The notes under the pieces: model-generated
What the model was told of the DNA's origin: nothing
The model's database searches: none
The model's input: the letters and a program-made list of their open reading frames with translations, nothing else
Source: Batillaria attramentaria
Taxonomy: Eukaryota > Mollusca > Gastropoda > Batillariidae
Direction: 5' to 3'
Length of the DNA stretch: 64,000 nucleotides
NCBI GenBank assembly: GCA_018292915.2
Contig: JACVVK020000035.1
Coordinates: 2,575,001 to 2,639,000 of the forward strand
Made by a program: the position numbers and the translations under genes
Shown here: in pieces, positions 48,501 through 63,138 of the stretch
Numbering within the stretch: the stretch's first letter is position 1
Layout: each line of letters starts with the position of its first letter

Positions 48501-50916
48501 GTTCGAGCAGCAAGTAAAACTGAGGGTGGTATGATGCGCACCCGCCTATATACCCAGGAAGGGGGAGTTAATGCTCTAAGCTTGGTTAAACCTCCCTTCA
48601 GCCATTCGGTCCCCGATGGCTCAGGGGTTGGTTTTTCCCGCTACTTACTGGCTAGAAGAGTAGGACAAAGGCATACAGTAAACTGCTAACCCTACTAAAA
48701 AATACTAAAATTAGTGAAAATTTTTTGCTTTTGAATGACCTTGACTCAAGGTCAAGGTCACTAACGCTGTCTGTTTGAAAATTTTACATTGGCATTTTCT
48801 TGGAGTCTACAAATACCAGAGGTTTTAAACTTTGCATGATGATAGACATTGATAAGAACTTTACAGATATACATGTATTTAATGGCCTTGTGTGAAGGTC
48901 AAGGTCAGACAAGCTATTTTCTGCATTTCCGTAGAAAACCTTAACATTGGCATTTTCTCAGAATCTACAAACAGCACAGGCACCAAATTTGGCATGCTGA
49001 TAGACAGCCATAAGACCTTTCAAAATATATCATTCTGAGTGACCTTGACTCAAGGTCAAGGTCACTAAAGCTGTTTGTTTGAAAAATTTACATTGGCATT
49101 TTCTTGGAATCTACAAAAACCAGAGGTTTTAAACTTTGCATGATGATAGACATTGATAAGAACTTTACAGATGTACATGTATTCAGTGGCCTTGTGTCAA
49201 GGTCAAGGCTGTACAAGCTATTTTCCGCATTTCCGTAGAAAACCTTAACATGGGCATTTTCTCAGAATCTACAAAAAGCAGAGGCACCAAACTTGGCATG
49301 CCTATAGACAGCCGTAAGACCTTTCAAAACATATCATGTTGAATGACCTTGACTCAAGGTCAAGGTCACTAAAGCTGTCTGTTTTAAAATTTTGCATTGG
49401 CATTTTCTTGGAATCTACAAAAACCAGAGGTTTTAAACTTTATATGGTGATAGACATTGATAAGAACTTAACAGATATACATGTATTCAATAGCCTTGTG
49501 TCAAGGTCAAGGCCGTACAAGCTATTTTTGTGAAACCGTAACATTGGCATTTTCTCAGAAACAACAAACAGCAGAGGTGCCAAACTTGCCATGCTAATAG
49601 ACATTGATAAGAACTATATACCCATACCACTTTAAATGACCTTGACCTTGAGTCATTAAAGCTGTCTGTTGTGAATTTCAATATTACCGTTTTTGGAGAA
49701 ACTACAAATACTAGAGGCATCCATCTTGGTGTAATGATAGACATTGATATCTTTATTTGAATGACCTTGGCCCAAGGTCAAGGCCATATAGTCAGTTTTG
49801 GGGAAAAGTGTAATATTGCCAGGAACTAAGAACACCAGAGACACCTTACTAATACTTGGCTTGATGATAGTACATGTAATAAGATTTTTACAAACATACT
49901 TATTTGAATGACCTTAACCCGTGTCACAAGGGAGCCATGGGGGCTTTTGCCTCTCTAGTTTTTTTTTTGGCTGCCACAACTCTTTGCCGGCTCCAATGGT
50001 GTCCCTCCCTGGTAATGGATGGAATCCACGGAGGGCTCGGAAGCTGGGGCAATTTTTATTATGCATGATGATGGAGATGAGGATGATGGTAAGATGATGC
50101 TATGGAGGTCTGTATGCTTTGGGACTGCGGGACAGGGCCGCATTCCACGCTTCATGTCATAAATATCACGGCATTAACCAGGCCCGGGAACTTCGGCACC
50201 TGCGGTGCCAGCCGTGTTATCATCCACATCATAAGACGTGTCATACCAAGGGAAGCACCCCAAAAGTCGCATCCGTGAAGTGGGTGAATCTCGGCTGTGT
50301 GGCAACAGCCTCCCCATTGGGCCCATAGCACACCCGCTCTTGGTAGGAGCCGACCTAGGTAGGAAAAATCCCGCTTGCCTCAGCAGGGACTCGAACCCGG
50401 GTCTCCCGGTCCATGGTCCGAAGTGCTAACCACTACACTACGGGGGCCGCTGTGTGAGTGTACGTGTTTGTTGTACGTCTGTTGTTTGCTTGATGGTTTA
50501 ACATCCTTCTCCACTTCATAAGGGTGATACCAAAGATTGGACAATGACAAAAATTAAAAACAAGCACAAATTGTTTGCTCCAACAGGATTCTCATGGCCC
50601 AAGCAAGAAGCTCCAAGTTTGGCTATCTCCACTTCTCTTGTCACAATTTTGTGGTTTTGTTTTGGTTTGTAAGCACATTCCACACACTTTTTCTCTGCTT
50701 ATGAGTTTATGGTTGTGTGTAGCAGAACAATCATTTGTGGCAAACCCTGTATTGTCCGTTTAGTCTTACATGTACAACTATACAAGAGCAGATGACTTGA
50801 GTCTGATTTGTGTTCTCATTTTGTTCCAGGAATTCAATGCTTTCAAGAAGCACTCTAGCAACCTGTTGAAACAGGAAAAGGAGTTGAATGAAAGACTGAG
50901 ACATCTGGTTGGCTGA
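36063..50916 (+). CDS. CCDC89: CCDC89-like coiled-coil protein, seven exons
   Basis: Exons 36063-36122, 38020-38492, 39124-39254, 40618-40754, 41664-41746, 42601-42694 and 50830-50916 join with consistent phase to 354 residues (human CCDC89 about 374). The protein starts MASNTRTPRDLKQMV and is almost entirely charged heptad-type coiled coil. The segment LRSRIDEQSRLIMVLKQRAD is the family signature, followed by LATNHEEMIKIKDEYKRVN. It ends with EFNAFKKHSSNLLKQEKELN, also typical of the family. CCDC89 (BOIP) is a poorly characterised cytoplasmic/ciliary coiled-coil protein, so its function here is not known. Intron 6 (42695-50829) is enlarged by a DIRS retrotransposon, a satellite and a SINE, and another SINE copy lies just before exon 6. 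Confidence 0.88.
37005..37058. repeat. (TG)n microsatellite
   Basis: About 26 TG units in intron 1 of the CCDC89-like gene. A near-duplicate of the following 14 bases (TTTCAAAGTGATGT and TTTCAAAGTGACGT) occurs after it. Confidence 0.95.
37470..37885 (-). mobile_element. tRNA-derived SINE-like element
   Basis: Near its right end, the minus strand reads TGGTCTAGTGGTTAAGG (A-box-like) then GGTTTGAATCCCTGG (B-box-like), followed by a body that includes the GTTTACGGTGCCTGCCCC block shared with 35310-35440. The left end has a TATGG short tandem run (37470-37490) that may be the tail. It is in intron 1 of the CCDC89-like gene. Confidence 0.65.
38711..38759. repeat. (TG)n microsatellite
   Basis: About 24 TG units in intron 2 of the CCDC89-like gene. 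Confidence 0.95.
39487..39528. repeat. (CA)n microsatellite
   Basis: About 20 CA units in intron 3 of the CCDC89-like gene, just before a CpG-rich island. Confidence 0.95.
39555..39705. repeat. CpG-rich island with two CGCGAA...TTCGCG palindromes
   Basis: A roughly 150-bp CpG-dense patch inside otherwise CpG-poor intron. It contains CGCGAATCGGTTCGCG (39627-39642, a 6-bp stem with a TCGG loop) and CGCGAGCCGGTTCGCG (39671-39686). Both are preceded by GTGACG or GATGACG and followed by (G/T)C(T/C)CGRTGC, so it is an imperfect 44-bp tandem duplication. Confidence 0.75.
42004..42490 (-). mobile_element. tRNA-derived SINE, copy A
   Basis: About 487 bp nearly identical (roughly 95% by eye) to 49972-50450. 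On the minus strand it begins GGCTCCCGTAGTGTAGTGGT (A box) and has GAGTTCGAGTCCC (B box). A long body follows, ending at GCCACAACTCTTTGC-type sequence next to a T-rich tail. Copy A ends about 110 bp before exon 6 of the CCDC89-like gene, with a run of about 24 C in between. Confidence 0.88.
42800..42904. repeat. Satellite fragment left of the DIRS element
   Basis: AACATTGGCATTTTCTTAGA through CAGCCATAAGACC and CAAAATATATC is one partial unit of the satellite that continues at 48733. The DIRS element is inserted in this unit. Confidence 0.85.
42912..43103. repeat. DIRS left inverted terminal repeat
   Basis: CTCCGAGTTAGCAGTTTACT through GGGGACCGAATGGCTGAAGG to CATCATACCACCCTCAGTTT; the reverse complement recurs at 48506-48690 with few differences. 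A short core-promoter-like TATATAG lies at about 43057. Confidence 0.93.
43671..45075 (+). pseudogene. DIRS gag-like ORF with frameshift
   Basis: The ATG at 43671 (MSDPAIDDKDVRPVLYV) opens a frame with a dense Arg/Ser domain (SRSRSRSRCSSRRLS and similar, about residues 45-170) that closes at 44252. From about 44200, another frame continues as RPFAATVALLRERE, then SQLNEAWENANKAVREDKFV, and ends in a basic tail at 45075. The two halves look like one structural protein broken by a one-base indel near 44190-44215. A programmed shift is less likely but not excluded. DIRS ORF1 proteins are gag-like and bind nucleic acid. The 3' end overlaps the RT frame. Confidence 0.72.
44786..47033 (+). pseudogene. 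DIRS RT, RNase H and MT-like ORF, frameshifted in RNase H
   Basis: In the first frame: FVVPKPGGRWRPIIDLSRLN, YAVSLDLTDAYLHIPMH, RAMPFGLNISPWAFTRLMD and the RT active site YLDDIL at 45688. RNase H acidic residues follow in CTDASLTGWGAHL (46177), NRLELKAVYYAL and LLTDNTTVMAYI (46357). At about 46421 the protein moves to another frame: IHLLQWCAAAGIVLLVRHIP, then GRLNVLADGLSRQ. It continues into an MT-like domain (LDLCATRFNKKLPRF, DALTFSWTDIDAYVFPPFP) and stops at 47033. That domain matches the Dam-like methyltransferase region of DIRS elements, but the catalytic NPPY position reads FPPF. The frameshift (one base in AAGAAGTG) fuses the RT frame by chance to the downstream recombinase frame. Confidence 0.88.
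46900..48169 (+). CDS. DIRS tyrosine recombinase (YR)
   Basis: The reading frame that ends at 48169 encodes a phage-integrase-type recombinase. It has an N-terminal SAM-like part (RRSSTLSVYDQKWEMFADYC, TIRGYRSCIAREYRLLG) and a catalytic part with Arg in ATCARISEVHAL (about 47416-47451). HEIR at 48011-48022 is the HxxR motif. VGWSQHTTFGRFYLR follows, with the nucleophilic Tyr at 48119-48121. All four catalytic elements are present. A proline/serine-rich stretch of about 80 residues lies between the two halves of the catalytic domain. YR inserts the circular DNA copy without an integrase. The true start is unclear because the frame overlaps the MT-like frame, as in other DIRS elements. Confidence 0.9.
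48382..48469. repeat. DIRS internal complementary region (circle-junction copy)
   Basis: GGCATACAGTAAACTGCTAA plus CTCGGAGAAAAAA is the reverse complement of the left end. GCAAAAAATTTTCACTAATT through GGTTAGCAGTTTACTG is the reverse complement of the right end. The two join at about 48414, where AAATAGC marks the junction. Confidence 0.93.
48506..48729. repeat. DIRS right inverted terminal repeat and outer extension
   Basis: AACTGAGGGTGGTATGATGC through CCTTCAGCCATTCGGTCCCC to GCATACAGTAAACTGCTAAC is complementary to the left repeat. The last 40 bases, with ACTAAAAAATACTAAAATTA, have no partner in the left repeat but do in the internal complementary region. Confidence 0.93.
48733..49945. repeat. 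Satellite, about 304-bp period, rich in TCAAGGTCA motifs
   Basis: Two related half-units of about 150 bp alternate, each with CATTGGCATTTTCT and GAATCTACAAA. Equivalent points recur at about 48937 and 49241, and at 48774, 49077 and 49382. Each full unit carries TGACCTTGACTCAAGGTCAA or close forms, that is, AAGGTCA half-sites in direct and inverted order. The array degrades to the right of about 49650. Confidence 0.9.
49972..50450 (-). mobile_element. tRNA-derived SINE, copy B
   Basis: Same family and orientation as 42004-42490. The minus-strand head reads GGCCCCCGTAGTGTAGTGGT and GGGTTCGAGTCCC, and the left end is a poly-T run (49961-49969). It immediately follows the satellite. Confidence 0.88.
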
Positions 50917-52551
50917 AATGCGACTGGTGTCTGATATGGGTTGTCTCTTCTCGATCTGCATGAATAGCAAGATATTACAAAGCTGCAGACGATCATTTCT
51001 ACTGAAGTAATTTTGAAATAGAAATTTCGATCAGTGTGCAAATCATATTGTCGTCATCCTAAATGCTGAATTAGCCAAGCTGTTTCCAGCTGTGAGTTGT
51101 GTTCTGCAAAGCACGTACAAGGTTGTGGCATCTGGTACATGAATTCAGGTTCAAGTTTTTCACAGGTTCAAGCTGCCTACCGTAGTAAGATTATGTTGTA
51201 TAAAAGGATTATGTGTAGCATTTGCCTGATCTGTCTGCTTTGTGTCGGCAGCATTATTTCTGTGATGTGTCAACGGCCATTTAGTGTCGGAAGCAAAATT
51301 TATGGAAAGTGAATTCGTCAACAGCATTATACATGTACTTGCATCAAGGACTACTCTGCCCAGGTGTAGAGTGGTCCTTGACTTGTGTACTAAACCATTC
51401 AGATTCTTGTGGGAATACTGCTGAACGTCTTCTCTATGGATATTCCTTGTACTGTTGCTGTAATTTGTACTTTTTTTGACTGCCCGTTTAAATTTTAAGT
51501 GCTGTTACTTCTGCTTCCAATTTAGGTATACATTCTTGTCCTTGGCTTTTATCATGAGTACACTTAACACGAACTGTCCTGTAAATATTCCCAGTATACA
51601 GCATTTTTGTTGCACATGGTTACGTAACTGTTTTGTCATTCAAAACAAGAATACTGAACACCCTTCACTTCATAGAATTTTATCAGTACTGCTAGTCGAA
51701 ATCTACCAGTTTTGCTTTGCTCGCAAAGTTTTCCATACCATTACCAGCTTACATTCGTCAAGATACCATTTTGGCATAAATCTTTTGGATGATTCCACTC
51801 ATGTGCAATGTTCTGTAGTAGTAGTACTCATGACCTAAGCTGATCACTTTTGGCGTGTTTAAAAAATCCTTTTTCTATTATTCATGTGCTTCTTTTCATG
51901 CATGTACTATGTATCAATATTTTTCCTATGTAAGAGAAAATACACTTTATTTTAGATGTAATGGTTGTTGAAGTTTAAATTCATTGTAAAACACCAGCAA
52001 ATTCCTGCTGTATGATGTGCAACAGTTCAGTCCAGCTTTGAGCTCCGAGAGTTGGAAGCAGTCAGTGTAAGTAAATAAGTAGATCCAACATGGTACAATT
52101 ATCAAGCTTGCAGGACTTGTTATGAATAGGACACTGTTGTTGACAGCACGTAGATACACGTTTGTACAAATGCCTGCAATCTAAAACATTCTACTGTGTA
52201 TTGGTACCCCTCACTGTCACATGACACAAACCTTTGAAAGGCATCCTCAGAAGTCTGCCTGAATTACAAGCAATTCAGAAACAATAAAAAATAAACTTGT
52301 GTCGGTGGCAGATCTCACATAACCATTTAACTGTGTACCGGGTACGCACATACCTGAAAACACACACACACACACTCACTAACTGCACACACAAACCAAA
52401 AAAATAAAAACATAACTTTACTGCAAGAGGGTAGGCTTGATAACTAAACAGTGCAAATAAAAATGTTAGTGTGGAGGTGCCAATGATCCTAGCTTGACGA
52501 TCTCCCAGTCAATGTCATGTTGATCTGAAAACACAAAGCATGTGCACGTTT
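50917..52551. other. Convergent 3' UTR region of the CCDC89-like and SRSF10-like genes
   Basis: Contains no coding exon. Plus-strand AATAAA signals occur near 52283 and 52290, and a minus-strand signal (TTTATT) near 51947. If these are used, the two convergent transcripts overlap by about 340 bp. That is inference. Confidence 0.45.
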
Positions 52552-57513
<4,962 letters not shown>

Positions 57514-57743
57514 TGTTTTTTCAGGTTTCGACTCCGCTCTCTGGTTCTGTTTGTCACAAAATGGCGACCACACTAGTTGTACTACGCATGTCTGAAACTG
57601 TCGATAGGAAATTTTATCAAGCAAAACAGCTGTGTAGTACTTTTTTGGAGAATATTTTCATTTAAAATTCGTTTTGAAGCTTTCCTAAAAAAAAAACTAG
57701 CTAAGAGTGAAATGCAACAAACCTCGCATAAGCGAGATGCAAA
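57514..57743. promoter_or_regulatory. Bidirectional promoter of SRSF10-like and DENND10
   Basis: Only 230 bp separate the two divergent start codons, so both core promoters and 5' UTRs must overlap here. No TATA box is clear. AAAATGGCG (57558-57566) resembles a YY1-type motif, and CGCATAAGCGAGATGC lies just before the DENND10 start. Confidence 0.7.
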
Positions 57744-60700
57744 ATGGCCGCATTCATGGAACTGAGAGGCGCTGGCCTGATCGGTAAGAAAGTTCAAGGC
57801 GTTATCATCAACAAATAGCACCAGGCCGTACGAAAGACGATGAATTATTTTACAGTTTTTAATGATCGTTAACCAACAACAATTGTTGTATTTCATACAC
57901 CAGCCCAGAAGCTAACACGTAAAAGACATCAAGGGGGCGTGCCGGCCAGTACCTTACAACAGATTTTACAGTCTACCCTAAAAACGTATCAACCATTTCT
58001 GCTGTAGACAGGGTGTGATAATGAGCTCCCGAATATACATGAAGACAGCTGGTAGATGAAACTGTGTCAATACACTGCGTCTTGCGTATATTGTTCTGGT
58101 AAGTGTGATGTGATCAGGTGATGTTATGATCTGTTCATGACAGAGAAAGATACAAACGGAGATGTTTTGTGGACATGGTCATACCCGTCAGTGTCAGCCC
58201 AACAAAGAGATTACGTACAACTAAAGTGTGGGCTTAGTGGTGAGCAGCCTTATCCTGCAGGTTTCATCTTCTGTCAGTGGCGACAAGTGTGGTACTACAT
58301 CTTTCGGGCAGACATCAGCAGCGCTGGTGATGTTGGTCCTCTCTCCAAGGTAGTGCACAATAACAACATTGACAGCAGAAGTTGACATGGATGTTTTTAA
58401 GAACAAATAAGTAAGAGCTTGTCATGAGTATGGGGTCAGGTTTGTGTAGTTATTACGCTCCTCAGGGCATGTACTTTGTAGATGGGGACTGTGCTGGAGT
58501 TTGAACAGCCTCAAGATAGTCGGACGCTTTACGGTTTGGTCACATGTTGCATCTTATTGGTGACAACACACCACTGTTAGCATTGTTGTTGGTTGTAGCC
58601 TCTAGCCCCAAAGTTGTGTTTTACTGATAAACCCTGATTCTCAGGATTTTGGGGGTCACAAAATCTGAAAACAGCACTCGGCAAACACAAGAAAACTTGC
58701 AGCCAGTGACCAGCTCTTACTTATTCATTCTTGGTGTTGCTCACATATTCTTGGTTCAAAATGCCTTGAGCTTAATCAGACATGTGTTAATGTGAGTCAC
58801 ATCCGTTCAGTTTCACCCTGAACCACGTGAAAACAAAGTTACATGGTGCAAATGGTCAGCACTACATAATATATCTACATCTACCTAGATTTATTGTCGT
58901 TCATGCCTTTCTTTTTCAGGTGACAGAAGTGGCTCTGGTGTTGATGTCAAGAGATTTCAATCCAGAGAAGTATGAGACATTGTGTCAGATACTCTTACGA
59001 CAGTACAGGCAGACGGGCAGTCCAACATCGATACTCGAGGGTTACCTTTCAGTTGCAACGAGGGGAACATGTGCTAACGATGAAAATGGGAAATTCTCGC
59101 TGGGAGATTACGACAGAAGACAAGCATATGCCAAAGTTTGTTTAAAAGGTGTGTGATGGGTTTTTTAAAATTTTCCTTTCTTTTGCTTATTGTTGTTCAT
59201 TGCTGTGCAGTTATGAATTGTTCATTTTGAAGAGTATACTTCAGTACTGCAATTTTGTTGTTGTTGTTGTTGTCGCTTTCTCCAAACTGTTAATATTTCT
59301 TTCTTTCTCTTTGTCCACAGATCAGTGAGATATATTTATGAGTATGAGTAATTTGTCACTGTGCACTTTGGTTTCAGAAATCATTCAGACATTTGGTGTG
59401 GAAACCATTCTCATCTACACAGCGATGATGCTGAAGAAGCGAATACTGATTTATTGTCCGCACCATTCCCTGAGTCAGTTACTACAATACACAAGGTTAG
59501 TGAACCAAGTCATCATAATGTAGCGATTCAGAAAGTACTGAAGGTTTGTTCCGTTTAGTCTGTTTGGTTTTTCATTAAATGTGCGTCGGATGCACTGTGG
59601 TATGTGTGTCACAAGGCTTAGCTTGCAAGTTGCTCTGTTGGGTCATAGATTTTACTTTGTATATATATAAGGATGGTGTTGATCAGTATTCGTTAATACT
59701 CATCCATCTTTAATTTTGTATGCTATTCGCCTATACAGATGTACAGGCATGAGTTGTTTCAACCATTTGGTTCAATTCTGCCACCTCCAGGCCAGTTTCC
59801 GCTGCTTTTTTATGCATTTGTCTCACTGATTTCTGGAAAAAGGCGATACAGAACCATGGATTTGGTAAGGACCTAGTCTCTTTTCCGTATAATGGTAGAG
59901 TTTCTGCCTCATTTCTGATTCCTGTTTGCCTGAAACTACAGGTCAGTGCCAGCGCTTGCGTGGCATCGACAGAACTGGAACATTGTGTATCCGTACGTCC
60001 ATCTGGATGAGTCAGAGACAGAGGACCTGACTTCAGCGTCACATTATGTGGCCGGTGTCACAGAGGCATCAGCCGAAGGGAGGTCAGTAACATTTCCATA
60101 CTGCTGTAGTAGTTTGGCTGTACTTCTGTCTTCAGGGACACCCATGGAGACAGCCAAAGAAGTTTTTAAAATCATGCATAACACTTACATACGCACGACG
60201 AACAGTGAGCATAACTTCTTGCAAGTGGCTTTTACTGCTTTTACCACTTGAGCAAAACATAAGTTTCAAGATGAAACACCATCCTGGCATGTCTTAAAAA
60301 AAAAGCCTCGGACAACGTGAGACCCAGAGAATTGCTGGAGTTTGTAGTTTCACTGTCTAGGGGAGGCAGTTCCTTAACATCCTCTGTATATTGGTGACAT
60401 TCTTTCATTTTTTGGGTTGTTTCCTTGCATGTTAAAATTGCCACAAAAAAATCGCATTTATCCTTTTTTTTTTTTTTCAGGACTGACCTGTATGACATAT
60501 TTGTCAACATTCCAAACAGCCAGATATCTATCGCACCACATGCAAAAGGTTGGAAACTCTAAATTTGCCATATTACCAAGGGGGGGGGGGGGGGGGGGCA
60601 TCAAATTACTGCAGGACAATCAGGAACAAGATGAACTTCTGCTACAGTGATATGTGTCAGAATTTACACCATTTCTGTTATGCCTGGCTTGGTTAGCAAG

Positions 60701-61462
60701 CATGTCAAAGACAAAAGAACAGCAGACTGCTCTTGTATTTATCTTTTCAGTCTGTCAGATTCAGATCACTGCTTCATATTTGCTGCAGTGATATTACTAG
60801 GTCCGTTCTAATAGATGACTCCACTCTGTAAGGTCCAAGACCAGTGTAGTAATGGGATAATAGGGACACCAGAAGTACATGTGTACATACATTTTTTGTC
60901 GTGCAGAAAGTTTTGCCATGGGCAAACTACATAAGGACATTGCAATGGCAATGGTACAACTAGCAGAGGACGATTCAAGCACTGACCAGGACCTGATCAA
61001 GGTTGGTAACTAGGTCAAAGACACACAGACAGGCAGAGGCAGTCACGCGCACACACACACACACACACACAGGCAATCAGACACGCAGCACATGTGTGTA
61101 CACACACACACCACAGAAGCAGTCAGAAACACACAGGCAGTTACAGTATCACAAATACACACACACAGAAGCAGTCACATGCACACACACACACCACACG
61201 CAGACAGACAGGCACACATGGCTTCTTTCAGAATGCTGCTTTACACGGTGAGGCAGTGCTGCGTAGCTAAGATTGTGTTTTTATGCAGGAGGTGGCGGGT
61301 AAGACGAAAGAGCTGCTGAACAACCTGAAGTCCTTGGCTTCGACAGGTGATGATGGCAAACCCTCCCTCACTCTCGAAACACTCAAGGCGCGGAAAATGC
61401 CGCCTGCCACCGAAAACTTTCTCTTTTCTCTTGCAGCCTGTGAAGGTTTTGTGCAATTGTAA
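57744..61462 (+). CDS. DENND10: DENN domain protein DENND10 (FAM45), eight exons
   Basis: Exons 57744-57783, 58144-58349, 58920-59148, 59378-59495, 59942-60082, 60481-60548, 60907-61001 and 61289-61462 join in frame to 356 residues (human 357). It begins MAAFMELRGAGLI and continues EKDTNGDVLWTWSYPS, RDFNPEKYETLCQILLRQY, GVETILIYTAMMLKKRILIY, LPALAWHRQNW and DLYDIFVNI. Later come MGKLHKDIA and the C-terminal MPPATENFLFSLAACE. These are the diagnostic blocks of FAM45/DENND10, a compact DENN module linked to late endosome homeostasis and reported as a Rab27-directed factor. All introns are GT-AG. The last intron contains a CA-rich stretch (61050-61220). Confidence 0.95.
61030..61220. repeat. CA-rich degenerate repeat in DENND10 intron 7
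   Basis: A pure CA run at about 61050-61073 and then several CACACA blocks separated by GCAGTCA- or CAGGCAGT-like spacers: a degenerate tandem repeat of about 30-35 bp. Confidence 0.7.
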
Positions 61463-63101
61463 TGACAGTCTGCGATTAAGACTCATTTAGACAGATAAAT
61501 CAAACCAGACACATAAATGTGCCATTTGTACCAGGACTGGATTCCGTTGTTGTAGACACAGATCCAATACACCAATCACCATCTGTGAAAAAGGTCATAC
61601 CTTTTCAGAATGATGTAAATTTCAACGTCTTCCTTGGAAAATCACGGTCCCACAATTCCAGTGCCTGGAAGTGCGGCAGACATCTGTTGAACAGCGCAGT
61701 TTAACCATAGTGATAACACTAGAGAACCGGTTAGCATTGATCAAAATGTGTGTCAGTTGTATAGCTTGACTGACGCCCACATGGAGAACGACTCTGAAAG
61801 ATGATGGGCTTTCAGTGGGTACTCTGTTACTACACAGGTTCATACACGATTATCTGTGGCACACAGCTAACACAATGGACAAGCGGTCTTGAGGCAGTCA
61901 CCAGGGATATCTCTGAAAAAAGAATGGTCTAAGGGAAGTAACCTGTAACTCTGTAAACACTGCAGTTGTCCTTGGTGAAGGTTTATGAGAGGTTACTGAC
62001 AAATAAACCAAGACGTGCAACATAAATTTTGCTTACAGGGATATGAGATGAGGATTTAGTTTCATATTTCCTTGTAGAAAAGAATTCTTTTTATTTTAGT
62101 TTGTCTGGTTCAAATGCAGTTCTTGGCATGGAGCACCAATTGTGAATGTCGTGAGATTATCCGTCACTTGTTTGAATCTACATGGACTCAACCCCCCCCC
62201 CCCCCCACCTTCACACAGTGTGTAAACAGACTTCACATCTTCACATAGCATACTGTCACAAGCAGTTGGCTGTCCATTTAATTTTGTATGTCTTCCATCC
62301 ACCAAAGAAATGAGGGTGAATGAATGATTGCGATTTTATTGAATGTGACATAAATGGTTGTAATGTACTTTGTACACGTCGTATGGTATGCAGTAGCACC
62401 CAAACACTAGCACAGTGATGACATGTGTTTTTACACTGAATTGTATGTAATCGTAAATTGGAGAAACCAACGTAATATGACGTATGCATATGTCCATAGG
62501 TGCCTGCGTGTATGGTTGTGTGTGTGAGAGGGGAGAGAGTGCATCCAAAGGTACAATGTATTGTTGATTGCAGAGATGATTGTGGAATCTGATTTGCTAT
62601 CTTTGTTTTAACGCAAAATTAACTTTATTAAGGCTCTTAGTTTGGCTCAGTATAATTCGCACCCTTGGGCCGCATAAGGCAAACTGTACTAGTGCAGCTA
62701 TGTTTGTATAGTATATTTCGCCTGCTTACTTCAGTTTAGGGTTAGAGTTAGGTTTAGGGTTGGGGATACTTTGTGGTATTGGTGCAGTTGCTATGTTGTT
62801 ACGGTCATAGTGCATTTACACGAGTTACAAGGGGACGGACTCTACTGACGCAACTTTAGTCTGAGCATTCTCCGAGCCATAAGAAGCAAATAAAATGAAG
62901 CAAAAAATTGTACCGGGAAAATCAAAGACACAAAGTGTGTGTGTGTGTGTGGTTTTTTTTTTGGGTTGCTTTTTCTAGTGTTTTGACTCTTTTCATGTTG
63001 ACAGGCATGTTGTGGGGTTATGTTCGTCCTATCTTTGATAAGGCATTTATATGCATGCGGTGGTTGTACTGTGTTGTACTGTAATACCAGGGCATCTCGC
63101 G

Positions 63102-63138
<37 letters not shown>

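Larger units (their letters stand above)
42905..48731 (+). mobile_element. DIRS-type tyrosine-recombinase retrotransposon, structurally complete
   Basis: A 5.8-kb element bounded by inverted terminal repeats (about 42912-43103 and 48506-48690). The unmatched outer right end, with CCTACTAAAAAATACTAA, runs to about 48729. The internal complementary region at 48382-48469 is the reverse complement of both outer ends joined together, as DIRS elements require for copying a circular intermediate. Inside are a Ser/Arg-rich gag-like frame, RT with RNase H, an MT-like domain and a tyrosine recombinase. The flanking satellite resumes without a clear target duplication beyond a few T, as expected for recombinase-mediated insertion. 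There is one frameshift in the gag-like frame and one in the RNase H. It is sense-oriented in intron 6 of the CCDC89-like gene. Confidence 0.95.
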
